Made by a program: the position numbers and the translations under genes | Origin: Quillaja saponaria | Lineage: Eukaryota; Streptophyta; Magnoliopsida; Fabales; Quillajaceae | Direction: 5' to 3' | NCBI GenBank assembly: GCA_029379385.1 | Contig: CM055612.1 | Location: forward strand, 2,914,001-2,978,000 | Length of the DNA stretch: 64,000 nt | The notes under the pieces: model-generated | The model's input: the letters and a program-made list of their open reading frames with translations, nothing else | Told to the model about the DNA's origin: nothing | Database searches by the model: none | Part shown: piece after piece, positions 36,171-49,742 of the stretch | Layout of the letters: each line of letters starts with the position of its first letter | Numbering within the stretch: the stretch's first letter is position 1

Positions 36171-37489
36171 CAACCGTCTAGAAGACTGGAAGTTGTTTAA
36201 CTCGGAATCGGAGCGAGTTGACTAGGTATGTATGTGAAAGGCAAGCACATGCTGTCCAATTGATCAATCAAACGGTTATTCTTTCTCTATCTGAATGTTC
36301 TATCAGACGGCTATTTTTAATCCCAAATTTTGGTTGTTTATAAGGAAGCCTTACACGTGTCTATCTATGAAGGAGTTGAGGGATGAAGTGTCACACCTCG
36401 ACCCCGACCGACACAATTAGTTGGATCGGAGCAAGATCTTCGAAAAAAGTGTCCAGCCAGCCCATATACTAGCTGGCCCATGACTGACTACAAGGTGGCC
36501 GAAAAGATATAACAGAAATTTTGTTAGATAAAAGTAAATAGTTTGTTTTGTAATAATTAAGAACAGAAAAAAAAAAAAAAAAAAACCTAAATTCACTTAT
36601 ATAATAATTCTTATACTTATAAGTTATAATCTCAAAAATTATAATGTGATTATTGTTTTTGCATCAGACATTTTAAATAGCAACTTTTAGAAATTATATA
36701 ATATTTGCTGTCAATCATGTATTCAAGATCAGTACTATATAAATTTTATTTGATTCAACTTAAAAATAAATAATAAAACTTAGCTTTGACATTTGAAAAT
36801 TTTTGAAGTTGTCGTTTAAACTTTAAGCAAAGAACGTATATAAATTTATATACTACAAAACAAATTTTCATACAAATCCAAAAGGTTAATTAAAAATAAC
36901 TAAATTAAACATGCCCATGGGCCATGGACTTTTTGGTTCCTCTTTTTGATTGGATCCACGTTTTCACAAGAATCAATTAAACATATGCAATTATTGGAAG
37001 AAAAAAAATCATAGTATTAGAAAAATTCAATACCCAAAATATATTTGATGTCGTTTTCATAATAAGCAAGATAATGGCATGTTTTTTTACTCAACGAATT
37101 TTTTATGTCCTAAAAAAGAAGCCAATTATTTGTTTGTCGTTTCACATTAATAAATTAAAAGGCCTTCCTTACTACGGGTGGCGATGTAATTGGATAATTA
37201 GTTCGCACCAACAATTTCTTAGCAATCTACGTCTCTGTGCTATTCTTACGTCACAGCCAGGTCATTTTAGGATAACCACTAGTCTCTAGATCCAGGGGTT
37301 TCCCTCCTTCTATATAAAAATTCCGTGACGAATTTCACCTCTGGGTTCCCTCCGGCCTCTGCCCCACTGGAATCAAAGAATGTATATATCATGCAGAGGA
37401 CCACCAATCCACCCCAAGCACAGATAGAAATCTACAACTGAGAGTTAGAAGGAAGCAGAAAGGTGTCCCATGAGTTTTACCAGACAACA
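36171..37489. other. Divergent promoter region between HDA2 and CBL10 genes
   Basis: HDA2 reads left and the CBL10-like gene reads right from this stretch. Near 36,390-36,500 a segment with GTGTCACACCTCGACCCCGA resembles plant transposon termini. An A run lies at about 36,570-36,586. The rest is AT-rich until the GC-richer CBL10 leader after 37,320. Confidence 0.5.
37311..37318 (+). promoter_or_regulatory. Candidate TATA box of the CBL10-like gene
   Basis: TATATAAA lies within CTATATAAAAA, about 175 bp before the start codon at 37490, just upstream of a pyrimidine-rich leader. It is called on sequence and position. Confidence 0.45.
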
Positions 37490-39905
37490 ATGGATTCCTC
37501 AGTAAGTTGACAAAACTTCATGTTATCTTTCTGTGTTATTTGCTATATCAGATTTGCTAATTTTTGTAGTTCCTGTTTGTGCATTTTGGTGATGTGGTTT
37601 TTGATCGAACAGAGATCAAGCTTTTTGTCTATGGGCGAGAAGATCTGTGCAGCATTTATACCATTTATAGCTGTTATTGACGTTCTGATGTTCGCTGTGG
37701 CAAATTGCTTTGATTGTCGTCCACAAATTCAGAAGCGCCGGCACGGTTCCAGAGATCTCGTGCAGCTTGCCGATGAAACTAGATGTAAGTAATTCTTTTC
37801 GTATTTGCAATCTAACAATTTTACTTCTTGAAATGGGTTTATTTAAGAAATTTTTAGTTAGTAAAATAAATTGGGATTTTCTTTCCAAATGTTTGCACTT
37901 CACTCCAGAAAATGGATTTTCTGTTTTGTGCTAACTTGACAGATAAATTTGTTTCAGTTTTCTTGTGACTCGGTATTGTTTCCCAGTTTTTCTTAGATAT
38001 CTCAATAGTATCATTCCCATATATGCAATTTCTGGAATTATTGCTGGTTGTTCACTTAGTCTTGGACTTCACTTATGTAAAGAATTCTTAGTGAATAAAA
38101 TAACTGATTTTGGATTTGAATGTGCAACTGCAATATTGCAGTTTCCTGGTTTAATGGGCATTGAAATTTGAATGGTTGGCTATGTTTCTGGTAATAATGC
38201 AGTTACAGTTAATGAAGTAGAGGCATTGTATGAGCTGTTTAAGAAGTTGAGTAGTTCGATAATTGATGATGGCTTGATTCACAAGGTAACTTCAAGTACT
38301 ATGTAGTTTGGTTCTTGTTATGCTTGATTGCGAGGTATGACTGCTAGAAGTTTGTGAGTACATATTGTTGCAACTGAGGAGTTCCAAGGAAACTTCCCCC
38401 TTTTGTCCTGTCCTGATTTATCTTGGTGGAGATTTATGAATGCCCTGCAGTGTACTAGCTGTATTTGGTTGTGCTGGACCGATTGTGCTGCTTCCGTGAT
38501 GGATAACTTTTAACCTTGGATATTGAGTAGGAGTGTTTTGTCGATAAATATTTTTCTTATTTGTCTGATAAATCATTGATGGATTGTGTAATTAAGGGCT
38601 GCTGGATATAGAAATTAAGAAACTTATTTGTAAACACCACCCACCACTACAAAAGAAATAAAAGGAAGGAACTCCCTAGTCCTATGTTTTTCTGATGATG
38701 CAAGGTAAGTAGGTAACAAAAGGACACGTTTGAAGTTAGTAGCTCAAAGAATGGGTATACCAAAACTGTCAATTGTGATTAACTAGGTGACTGTTTGTTT
38801 CTTTTAAACCCTATGAATTTGGGCATAATTATTCTAGTGATCACTACATTGCAGGAGGAGCTTCAATTAGCTCTATTTGAAAATCAATCTGGCGCAAATC
38901 TTTTCCTCGATCGGGTAAACAACTGTTACCTTCTTTTTTTATCATTTTGCTGCTCTTGTTTTCCATTTTTCCCAAGTATAAATAAATATCCGTCCATAAT
39001 ACCTTCTTTTTTCTGTTCTTTTTTCCTTTTTTTTTAATTATCAGAAGTGCAAAACCAACTATTGTGTTTTCTTTTTCAGGTTTTTCATCTTTTTGATGAA
39101 AAGAAAAATGGTGTCATAGAGTTTGAGGAATTTATCCACGCACTCAGTATTTTTCATCCTTACTCTCCTATGCAAGAAAAAATTGATTGTAAGTATCCAA
39201 ATTGAAGTGATACTTTTTGGGCCTCACTCAATATAGCATAATTATCATGACATCTCATCAGTGTTTTATGCTGATTTCTGCAGTTGCATTCAGGCTATAT
39301 GATCTTAGACAAACTGGATTTATAGAGCGAGAAGAAGTGAGTATACCAAGTCCATTATAGGTCTTCAGTCTTCTACAGTTGTTAATTCCTTGAATGTGTA
39401 GTAGGCTTTTGCTATAATTAAGTAGTAGTAGGCTTTTGCTATAGTTAAAGTGTTTTACTTGATTTCAGGTCAAGCAAATGATAATAGCAATTTTGATGGA
39501 ATCTGATATGAACTTGTCAGATGATCTTCTTGAAGCTATCATTGACAAAGTGAGCTTATGTTCGGTTTGAATTTATTCGCATCTTTGCTTCATTTTACTT
39601 ATAATGATCTTCAATTGTCCTGCAGACATTTTTAGATGCTGATAAGGACAAAGATGGCAAAATTGGTAAAGAAGACTGGAAGACTTTTGTGAGTAGTAAC
39701 CCATCCCTCCTGAAGAACATGACTCTTCCATATCTTAAGTATGCAACTTGCCAGAAATCCTTAGGAAAATTTCTTTTATTTTATACTTTTTTAGCTAAGA
39801 ATGCCATGAAAATACTAAAGTGATTTTTTTGTTATTTCAATATTTCTTAGGGATGTTACCACTGTATTCCCAAGTTTTGTTTTTAACACTGAGGTGGAAG
39901 ACTAA
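37490..39905 (+). CDS. CBL10: Calcineurin B-like calcium sensor, CBL10-like
   Basis: This is a complete 9-exon gene encoding 245 aa. Exons: 37490-37501, 37613-37784, 38203-38285, 38855-38914, 39080-39188, 39284-39336, 39469-39549, 39626-39738, 39851-39905, 738 nt in frame. The first coding exon is only 12 nt (MDSS). An N-terminal hydrophobic segment ([18 protein letters not shown]) is typical of CBL10 and anchors it to membranes in place of the myristoyl group of other CBLs. EF-hand regions follow ([66 protein letters not shown]). The C-terminal FPSF motif ([15 protein letters not shown]) is present; it is phosphorylated by CIPK partners in this family. CBL10 recruits CIPK24/SOS2 in shoot salt tolerance (family knowledge). 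Confidence 0.95.
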
Positions 39906-42081
39906 TAAGAAAGGTTTTTCAGCAACCTTAAATTTGAAATGGTATTGCAAAATGCAAAGGCGCCAGTCCGTTCATAGCTGCTATGCATGAGGCAGAGTAC
40001 CATAATTTACAGTGGACGACGGATATTTTGTGCCTCATTGCTTGCTGAAAAGGGGAAGAAAAAGCAAACTTCCTCCAGCTCAATCGAGGATGTGGCAAGA
40101 TTTTAATGTGGTCACACCCCAACATCTATTTTAGTTATTATCCTCCTAATAGTATTTTTCTTGTACAATGATCATATTATTCATTTTTGTAACTAAGGTT
40201 TCTGAATAGGAGAATTCCTCACCCCTTGGTAATCTTTGTATAACTTTGTTTTCGGTAATCAAATGTTACGGTGAAGAAATTTTATCAGTGTTTTTCAAGG
40301 ATGTCCCTAAATTTCAAGGACCAAATTGGTAATATCTTTATCTGTAAAGGTCAAAAATAAAAAAAATTGTCAATATAATGTAATAAATAAAAATTAGGCT
40401 AAAATATACTTTTAATCTAATAATTTACACATATTTCAATTTGGTTATTATTTATGTCTATATTATACATAAAAAAGTGACTTAATGACATAATCTTTTG
40501 ATTTCTTAAAATATCACTTATGAAAATTCAATTTATATTCTTATTTGCTTTTAATTACTTCTAATTCTTTGATTTTAGATAAATAATTTTTTACTAATAA
40601 TACGTGTTTCTCTAAATCTTATCTATTTTAATAGTAATAGAATTGTAATTTTTTAATAATAATAAATAAAAAAATTTATATTTAACAAGTTATCCACAAT
40701 TTAACACCAAGTTAAGTTCTCAATCTCATATTCTTGTTTTCTTTTTCATATATACTAATAAATTTTCAATAATAATTAATTCTAAAAATAATTAATTTTT
40801 TATATTTAATAAGTTATTTATACTATAACACATAAAATTATCCATTTCATTTAGTTTTATTACATAAATGTCCTTCATTATTCCATGTGTGTTGTTCTTA
40901 ATTTTTTAGGAATATGATTACGCTTGATTAACATCTCTATTATATAAGAGTTTTTTTTTTATTTAATATTGAATTTAACAATGTTTCTTAGTGATTGAAT
41001 TTTAATTATTATTATGTTTATTTTATGTTAATAAGTTTTACTACTAATAATAAACTTTAATAATAATTCAATTGAATCAATTACATTATTTAAATTTAAT
41101 TGATTTTGTAGTTATTTTATTTCTAGTACTTCGTTAAAAGTATATTTAACTAATCCACAAGTATATTAACTAAAATGAAGTGAGTGAAAAGAAACATCAA
41201 ATAGAATTTTGATAAATATCATTTCTGATTATTTTGTTGTCATTATAGATTAAAATAATTCATAGATGTGTATTATAATTTAAGTGTGACATATAAACTA
41301 ATATTGTAAAATGCAACAACTGCATTTTATAATTTCAAAATCAGGTTAGTTAAGTTTTTAAGTGGAGGCAGGATGAATTTTATAATTTTGAAATCAAGTC
41401 AGTTAAATTTTTACCTAGACATTTTCTTTGGTCAAATTAATTTAGAGAGAAGGATTTAATTAACTTGATTTATTGTAACATTTATATGACCAAAATAGAG
41501 GTCACTTATGTATAAAATAATTAAATTTTATTTAAATTCGAATAATATATTATTATATTCGCTATTCAATAAATAATTTGATATAATATTTATATTTTAA
41601 TTCGAATTAATATTTATTTTTTTTATAAATTTGTATTAAAAATTAAATAAAAAATATTATTTTTTGATTTTTGACTATCCAAATATCCTTAATAATTTGA
41701 ATATTTAAAATTTTATTAAATTATTCAAAATTAAATTCAAATTTTATTTTAGATTTAAATTATTATTATTCAAATTCAAATAGCTGTAATGTTCTAAATT
41801 CTTCGATTTGACTTTCATTCCAAGCCAAAGTTCATTTTAACCTAAAACCTATAAAATTTTACAATTTTGTTATCAGTTAAAAATTAAAACAGAAATGGGG
41901 AAATATTAGATTGAGGAAATTGGAGGACGGATCAGATGCATCATGTGTAGCTGTTACCGTCTTCATACGTGGCCCGTGTACAGTATCTTTCTATCAGGTA
42001 TCAATCTCCACTCGTCTCTTCCATTTCAGCTCCTCTCCAAGCTGCTTGTAATCTGAACTTAGAAGTCAGAAGATCAAGAAA
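39906..42081. other. 3' UTR then AT-rich intergenic region
   Basis: The first ~350 bp are the probable 3' UTR of the CBL10-like gene. From 40,330 to 41,930 the DNA is extremely AT-rich with short repeats and no gene. The composition changes near 41,930, where the promoter and leader of the next gene begin. Confidence 0.6.
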
Positions 42082-44707
42082 ATGGCGGACAAGCCAAGCC
42101 GGGCACTGATTTTGTACGGAGACGGTTTGGCCCCTTTCGTCGACCCATCACACACCCACCTCCATTCTCTGGCATCGATAGCTTCCTGTGGCTTCTTGAG
42201 CCTCCCCAATGCCCCTCCCTCAGGTCTCGCTCTCTTTCTCTCCCTCTCTCCAGACTTCAGTTTGAATTAATGGATCATATAAAAACCCTAGAAGTATTCT
42301 GGTGGTGGAAATTGGGAGTACTATCATTCACATGATCGATGAAGAGAATGACTTTGTTTTTTAGCAAAATATCTCAATTAAATGTAAAATGTGCACATAT
42401 ATTATATCTCACAACTAAATAACTTCGCCCTCCATCCTTCAACACTAGGTTTTGTGATGGTGATATAATCAGAAATATTTCCATGAATGCAGTTTGAATT
42501 GAGGTGTTTGATAAATAATCTTGAAGGCGAAATTGTTACTTGTAATCTCAAAATTTGTTTGATTTACCACATCTGGGCATAAAGAAACGGGGGGATCTAT
42601 AAGAGCAAATTGTGCAGATGATTATGGAGATGCTAAATTAAAGAAAATAGAAAAAAAAAAAAACACAACTTAAATGAATCCTGGTAAAGCAGTCTCAGTT
42701 GGGGTAGATGGGGAGTTCCTGTTTTCATCTTGTCAGGGTGATATTTGAGTTCATTTTCTGGTATATTTTCTTTGAAAACGGATAGTAATGGAAGATAAAA
42801 AGAAAATAAAAGAAAATAAAAGAAAAGAAAAAAACAGTCATGTTCCCATGAGTATTCCTTGATTCTTGTAAGTAACCTTGGACCCAATTTCTTCTTGCCA
42901 CAGCTTTCTTGTCATTCTTGGGGGTTTAGTTTTATGATTTCGCGTATCTATGATTATTTGGATTCACTTGATTATATGTTGCAGAAAGCGAGGATGAGAG
43001 AATAGTTAGAGAGTTTGCAGTACTAATGGATGCCTGTGAGACTTGCTTAAGTATGGTGAGTTCCACGTAAGCATGTCTATTTTGCAATATAGAACTTTGC
43101 TTGATCATGGGAATCTGATATGAAACATGTTTTTCTTACCTTTGCAGGGTGGGCATTCCACTGATGCTGAATCCCAATGGAATTCCACTCTATCTGAGAG
43201 GTATTTACTTTTGGTGTTCTCTCTCAATCTGTTATGTTGATATGTACCGGGAATCTATTAGCTAACTAACTTCCTTGTGCAACGTCAGGTTCATGGGAAT
43301 GAAAGCAGCCATGCTCACAAACAACTCAAGCTTGAAATCTTTTGGTGGAAAACTTGGTTTCAGCATATTCCACTTAAATGAGTTAATAAAACACCACCAT
43401 GCCATTGCTAATCCACAAGCTAATGTTGTGGCCTCTGAGCTGCTGCAATTGCTTGGGTTTCAAGAGCAAAAGGTTCTGGAGGCAAACTACTTTGACCTTG
43501 TTTTCTTGCACCTGGGTGCTGGTGAAAACATAAATAGTAAGGAAGACCAGAATATTGCTGCTGAGGTGGAATATATCAATGCTTTGGTTGGTGCTATAAC
43601 GTGCTTAGCCCAACCTGGATCTGACATTGGCTCCCGTCTGCATTTGTCTGTTGTGATGAGCTATGGGAATGTGTCGGGGGATAATAATACTGATCTATCA
43701 GTTTTAAAGGCTGTTGATGAGAGAAACTCTTATCTCTCAAAACTCTTCCCTCAACAAAGTTACACCATGAAAGGTGAAATTCCACGAAAAGACATAAGGT
43801 GATTATATAAATCAGTTGTCTTTTGTTTTTCCCAGAAATTCCTCAGAGATCCACCTAATTTAGGATGAACAGGCACTATTGTCCAATGTTGATCGCTCAA
43901 TGGCAGTATGCTGTGACCCGTAAAGATATGGCAGAGGGTTTTTCCTTCAAAGATTTCAAGGAGGTAAGAGTTGAAACATTAGCATGATATATTATGCACA
44001 CACCTTTCCGTATTCATGGGCCATTCCAAATCTTATCAGTGCGTTTACTTTTGCTTTCTGGTATACTTGGAATTCTTATCTACTGTAGGACTTAGATGGT
44101 TTAAAAGGACAGAAAAGTAAAGAGAAGTTACATATCGCATGGTATAATAGGTGATTGTGTTTCTTAATACTGATGTTATACATCATCAGCCTCATTATTT
44201 TCATATCTTGTTTGCCATTAACCCATTATACATAACATGCTCAATTTTTTTGAAGCATTTTTTAAGTTTTTAGTTAGCCTTACCTGTATTTCTGTCTAAG
44301 CGCTGGGTTTTTCTGTGATGAGTTGGCGGAAGTTTTTGATTCTTGAAACATCCATAAGCTTCCAATGTAAGATCATATTTCTTCCAAGTATTTTTCTGAT
44401 TTACTATTTCCTTGTGATTACTCATGAAAGATATATTTTATGTATTCATGTGTGCATATTGAACTTCGAGGTTCTAAAAGTTCAAGTTCCATTCATCAGC
44501 TGCATTGCAAAGTCATAATTTTGATCTTAGATTATAATTGTTCTCAATTTGCTTAAGCAATAATGTGCTTGTGGTGTGTTGTTGTGCCATTGCATAAAAC
44601 AAAATTTCTTTCTCATGCAGCTTGGTGGAAATCTCACAATACCAGCAGACAGGTTCTTGCATGAGGTAGCCTTTAAGCTTTGGAAAGCCCCCAAGTATGG
44701 AGCATGA
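42082..44707 (+). CDS. Conserved plant protein, possibly cofactor-independent phosphoglycerate mutase-like
   Basis: This is a complete 6-exon gene encoding 320 aa. Exons: 42082-42223, 42985-43055, 43148-43200, 43289-43798, 43864-43963, 44621-44707, 963 nt in frame. The N-terminus (RALILYGDGLAPFVDPSHTH) looks like the metal-binding start of an alkaline-phosphatase-superfamily enzyme. Later parts include FDLVFLHLGAGEN and SRLHLSVVMSYGN, which resemble core strands of that fold. The C-terminal RMNRHYCPMLIAQWQ and FSFKDFKELGGNLTIPADRF are conserved-looking but not assigned to a motif. I recall a similar Arabidopsis protein annotated as a cofactor-independent phosphoglycerate mutase, but it is much shorter than bona fide iPGMs (over 500 aa). 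Catalytic activity is therefore doubtful and the function unknown. Confidence 0.8.
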
Positions 44708-45407
44708 GATGCTTATCAATTTCAACTTTACCATTGTGGTCCTCGAGCCGAATTAGAACTGAATAAATCAGATTAGTCTGCCTGTGAACTTTACCGTGGA
44801 ACAAGCTCTGTACCAATCGATGCTCAACTGATGCTAATGAATATGTTGATTTTTCGCTTCATCTGAATCTTGTAATGCCATAGCATTTTGATCATTAAAT
44901 GGGATCTGTCTCATTCTCACACTCTCAGATAAACCAAACATCTCTTTATTTTGACTATTAAATAATTTCTCTCTAAGTGTTCTAAACAAAACTCATGTTT
45001 TCATACAACTCTTGCAACTTGGTACATTGGGTTCTAGGAAATATATGGACACCTTTATGAACTTGATTCTTGCTGAAATTCGGTAAGTGGGCAGAATCAT
45101 TGCATCTAATGCCAGTTCTGTCTAAAAGGGCGCAGCAATGAAGACCGTAGAAAATTCAGCAGCCCTCAAGTTCAGTAATGAATTACTCTGTCAAACTAAA
45201 TACCAATATAACTTAGGAAGAAGGGAGACAGAAAAGAAATTTAACAGTAGGACTCTTTATTTATTTTTTTGATAAAATACTAAAATTTTCTTTTTCAAAC
45301 TCAATATTCTACAATTATGTCAGTTACTTGGCACTGGGAAACCCACCTCAAAAGGCAGTCTAATATTATAAACACAATCAATAATCCATTGAAATTAAAG
45401 GATGGAT
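44708..45407. other. Convergent intergenic region
   Basis: This is 3' UTR sequence of two genes meeting tail to tail. No additional gene or repeat is recognised. Confidence 0.55.
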
Positions 45408-46465
45408 CTAGCACTCCAACAAGTTTTTGACCAGGTAAGTACCCAACAAGAACCAACCAATCAAGAGGAGTGAAAAGGACAGCAACCCAATCAATAATGG
45501 CCACCCGACAACGAAAATACCTAGGCAGACCACGAAAATGAAAGGTAAGAAGGATCTTAAGATTGATCTGATGTTCACCCAATGCCCCTTGAACAGTACC
45601 AACACTCCTACATTTATCATGTTCCAACTCATTGAACCACCATAACAGAGCCGATTCAGGCAGTTGGCAACATATGAGTGACTGTTGCAGGTGAAAAGGT
45701 TGTAAGTTTTGTGCTCGAAGTGGCGCATGCTTGACTGTAGGGCATCATCCCATGTGATTGCAGTTCCATACTCTGCATGCCTGTAACCAAGCTTGCATGT
45801 GTGCCCGGATAGGTTTGGCGGAAAGCAACACTGCACCATTTGAATTCAATAGCAAGAATGTGAGCTCACAGTTTCACATTTAATATAGTTCTTGCATATG
45901 ATAAGATTAGGAGAAAGAATATCATAAGGAGAAAATAAGAGCACACGGTTTTGACTAATTACTTTATTTCTAGCAGAAGGTAGCATCAGAGTATCAAGCA
46001 CAGCACAAATAAGGATGGCAGTTGCTTCACCCTTAAACCGAACAGACACATCATGATTCAAAGTGAACAAGTGTATCTTACCAAGATAAAAAGGAAAAAG
46101 AGAGAGCAGAGGGGAAAACAACTAGAAATGAAATTGCTGAACCAGGTGCTATTATGAGATGGTACCTGATCTCGATCAAGCTGAAGGTATCTGGCTACAG
46201 AACCAAAAGCAAAAGCATCAACATTCACAAAATTTGATCCTGAAAAATCTAAAACAGCTCCATCCTCCCTGCAAATGCCAACATGTCCAATGAAAGGTGC
46301 CAACCATGAGACAACTGGAAGTGGAGTCCAAACTAAACAGCATGGAAATTTTGCCTTCTCTGTTTCAATTGCATCTAGTGGCCACAGCTCGTGCTGGATT
46401 CTTTCGGTAGAATTCAAATGCTCAATGTCATAACCAGCTTTTATCTCCATTGTGGAGGTTTTCAT
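45408..46465 (-). CDS. RTE1: RTE1/RTH-family protein (TMEM222-like)
   Basis: Two coding exons, 46465-46166 and 45830-45408, give 240 aa in frame. Conserved family blocks are present: [78 protein letters not shown], and the Cys/His block [20 protein letters not shown]. Two hydrophobic C-terminal segments ([20 protein letters not shown] and [19 protein letters not shown]) are predicted membrane spans. In Arabidopsis, RTE1 acts at the Golgi/ER to promote ETR1 ethylene-receptor signalling (family knowledge). The start is taken as ATG 46465 ([13 protein letters not shown]); an alternative ATG lies at 46450. I cannot separate RTE1 from its paralogue RTH by eye. A 5' UTR intron is likely (see leader entry). 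Confidence 0.92.
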
Positions 46466-46617
46466 CACAGCATATGGAGTTGCTCAATTTTCCAAGGATA
46501 TACATTACTGCGTTACACCACACCTTCAGCCATCCATACTCCCAAATCTGTTTCAGTAACGATACATGGACCAGAGGAAGCAATTATTAGCTCACCAATT
46601 TAATCAAGTTTCAAAAT
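46466..46617 (-). promoter_or_regulatory. 5' leader of the RTE1-like gene with four upstream ORFs
   Basis: A splice acceptor (TTGCAG before 46617) opens a leader exon that runs into the coding ATG. A plausible noncoding first exon ends at 47965 with donor ACAG/GTTAGT. The leader contains four uORFs: 46567-46553 (4 aa), 46537-46526 (3 aa), 46533-46513 (6 aa) and 46505-46428 (25 aa). The last overlaps both candidate main start codons in another frame, so translation would need leaky scanning or reinitiation. Confidence 0.55.
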
Positions 46618-49600
46618 CTGCAATAAAGATATCATATTGCAGTCATAAAAATGAAAGAGAATGAAACAAGAACTCTCTAGAAAATAAATAAACGAACAAT
46701 GTATGTAACTACCCATTGCCAACCAATACTAGAAGAACCTAAATGACAGAAAATGCTATCCAGAAAAGAGAAAAGAAAGGTGATTAAAGGTTGTAAGAAC
46801 AGACTAAATCCCTAAATGCGCTGAAATGGTATTACATAGCACAAATCCATAAACTTGCTTATTGCCCAAATCAATTTAATGGTACAAAGTGACTTTTTAC
46901 TCCTTAGCCCTTCATAAGCCTGATCAACCCAATTTCCTTTCATGATGATAACAATATCAATGAAGTACCTAATAAGGAAACATACTAGAACACCCAATTG
47001 AAGTGCATATATCCCAGTACCAATGTTTAGCCAGTATAATTAGCGGTAAACAATCACATACAGCCATCTGATAAAAATAAGAAAAGGCTTTTGAAACATC
47101 AAACAATACCCTATCCAATACACGAATTAGCTTTTAATCAATAATCAGTAAGTTGGTGTCAGCTATACAGAATCCATTTTCCATCTAGCTCTAGTCGGGG
47201 CCATACATTATCAGTTTTTATCAATTATCTCTTTAATGACCTCAACTTATGCCATATAAGCTGTCAATAGCTTAGGATGTAATTCAAATTAAATCAAATC
47301 GACCAATCATCAAAACCATATGCCCATCTATCCTCTAGACATAACCAGCAAAGTTGGGTCATAGTACTTCCCTTGCATACTAAACCAGCAACAGAATGAG
47401 AAAGAAGAACGTGCAATCGAGGGCCAAAAGGCTTCAAAGAATATCTCTATCAGTACATTTGACATGAAAAAGTCAACCTCATTATCAATCTCTTTGGCTT
47501 GAATTTCACCTTTGGTGGACAGTGTTCTTTACTTCGAACAGGGCAGAAAACTTCCGGCCAAAGAAGAGGACATAAGCCAACCACAATACTATCTTACAGC
47601 TTTGAGGGATTTAAAGTAAGAGTTCAGAAACATCACTCAGGCAACCAGCACAATTACTGAAAGAAATCTCGAAATAAAAGAAAAAAGAACATACTTCAGG
47701 TAAACGGGATAGTGAATATCAAGAAACACATTTAAGAGTCGAAAAAAAGAGAACCCGTTATCCAACCATTACAATTTAAGACTACATTTGAACGGGCAAG
47801 CAAACAAATACCCAGATGAGTTCATACGATATCTTAACAAAACAATCTAGCTTGGAGATAACAAGGTGAAAACCCACATGCAGTTAGATTCTAACTTGAA
47901 AAAAAGAAAAAGAAAAGAACTTTCTAAGAATCACTGCCCAATTTCGGAATTTGCCGATACTAACCTGTAAACAAAGGTGATGTAGGTGGAGCGTGTACTA
48001 GTACCCCTGCAATAAAACCCCTGAAGCAGAAGAAGACGACAACGAAGATATATAAGCTGGTGGAGACGAAGATGAAGAAGCGATATTGTTGTTGGTGCTC
48101 ACAGCTGAGAAGCAGTAGAGACAAAGACTGGTAAGATTTATGCGGACCAAACCCAGTAATAAAAAAATAAAACTTTTCCTTTTCCAAAGAAAAAGAAAGT
48201 GATTTTATTTGATGGGTTTATTTATTTCTCTTGTGAAAGTTGAAAACCTTGGTTTTGGACATGAAACAGAAAAAAAGAAGTGGGAAAGGTTCATGTACCC
48301 CATTTTGTCTATGAAGGCGGGCGCCACATACTTTTTTATTTCTACAAAGGTGGCTCCTTGTTGATATTATTAAATTAAAAAATGGCCCATTGCTAACTTT
48401 TCTTTGCTTTCTTTGGAATAGACCACTACCTAATCAGTAATCAGCATTGAAAATTTCACATAATCTTCACCTATCCAATTAAGTAAAAGAAACAATCTCA
48501 AACTGAACTAACTGTCTAATGAAAAATATCCTATCTTTTTATTTGTATATGTCTGATTCAGACTGCAATGTTGAACACAATATTTTCATCCCATTTGTCT
48601 TGATACTTTTTTTGATGTGATCCCATTTGTCTTAATATTTTTATTAAGGCTGTGATAAATAGGGAAAAATATAAAAAATGCCATATTTTATATATCACAT
48701 TTGAAACAAGTCATATTATAAATTTACATGATGAATAAGTATTACTTATATTTTTTTTTCTTTTCAAAATATTTATTTTTAGCTATAACAATACATATAA
48801 TTATAAATTTTACCCTTTAGTTAATAAGTTCATTAAATTTAATTTTGGAATATGTATAAAATACAAATAAAAGAGTTCAAGTCATTTTAAAAAATATATC
48901 TTTTACCTTAAATTTGGATGGTGTATAACCCTAGTGGTTGCTCCCTTTTGCTATTAGGCCTTTTGCTATTAGGATGATTTTATTTTATTTACATATTTAC
49001 AGAAGAATTATAGTTTTTTTCCCTATGTCACAGGGCATATATATTCATGTCTGTACATGTAATTTACTTTAATGCCCCTTAACTACTGACTTAGAAAAGC
49101 TACTGCGATTAACAGCAATGGAACTCATTCTATATGGTCATATGGCTTCCAAACTATGGTTCTCATTTACTAACCCTGCACTCTGGTATAAGTAGCTAAA
49201 ATTGCACTGGTAGAAGTACCTAAAATTGTAAGATATGTCTACCAAATGTGCTTACTAAATGAACATTTCTTGAGAACTCGAGCTGAGCATACAGCAAATG
49301 TGCATAATTTACAAATGCATTTCTTTTTTTACATTTCTTTTCCACACAAACCTGCAGAGATCAGATGTTTTACAATTCTCTCAAATAAGACCTCCACAGA
49401 TATGAGAATAACTTTGGACATTTTATTTTTTCCTTTTACTGTTCCCCACGTTTTTCAATTGGGGCTTCCTTACATCTCTGCCTTCTTACACTACAACCGG
49501 CTACTTTTGATGGCACACCACTGGCAACTACTTATGTTGCTACTCAGGAAGACCTCTATTTTGTCTTGAATGGGTTGTGCTGAGCCCCCACTTTGAATGA

Positions 49601-49720
49601 ACCAACACTTCCCAATTCAGCAATCTCTATGGCTGTCAAAGTTAAAACTGCTGCTCTGGCTCTTCGAACCAGGGAACAACTTCAATAACTATTCCAATAA
49701 CACTGTTCTGGAAAACTCAA
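46618..49720. other. Leader intron of the RTE1-like gene, then intergenic DNA
   Basis: 46618-47964 is the probable 5' UTR intron. About 47965-48190 is the GC-richer noncoding first exon. A stretch at about 47,155-47,290 (GTCAGCTATACAGAATCC..) resembles a decayed retroelement end. 48,200-49,720 is AT-rich intergenic DNA plus the 3' UTR of the kinase gene; a short tandem word (CTTTTGCTATTAGG twice) lies near 48,945-48,975. Confidence 0.4.
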
Positions 49721-49742
49721 CTAATTTGTTGGGTTTGGCTTT

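Noticed and set aside
39398..39450. Short repeat of GTAGTAGGCTTTTGCTATA in a CBL10 intron
   Set aside because: This is a minor two-copy local duplication inside an intron with no effect on splicing.
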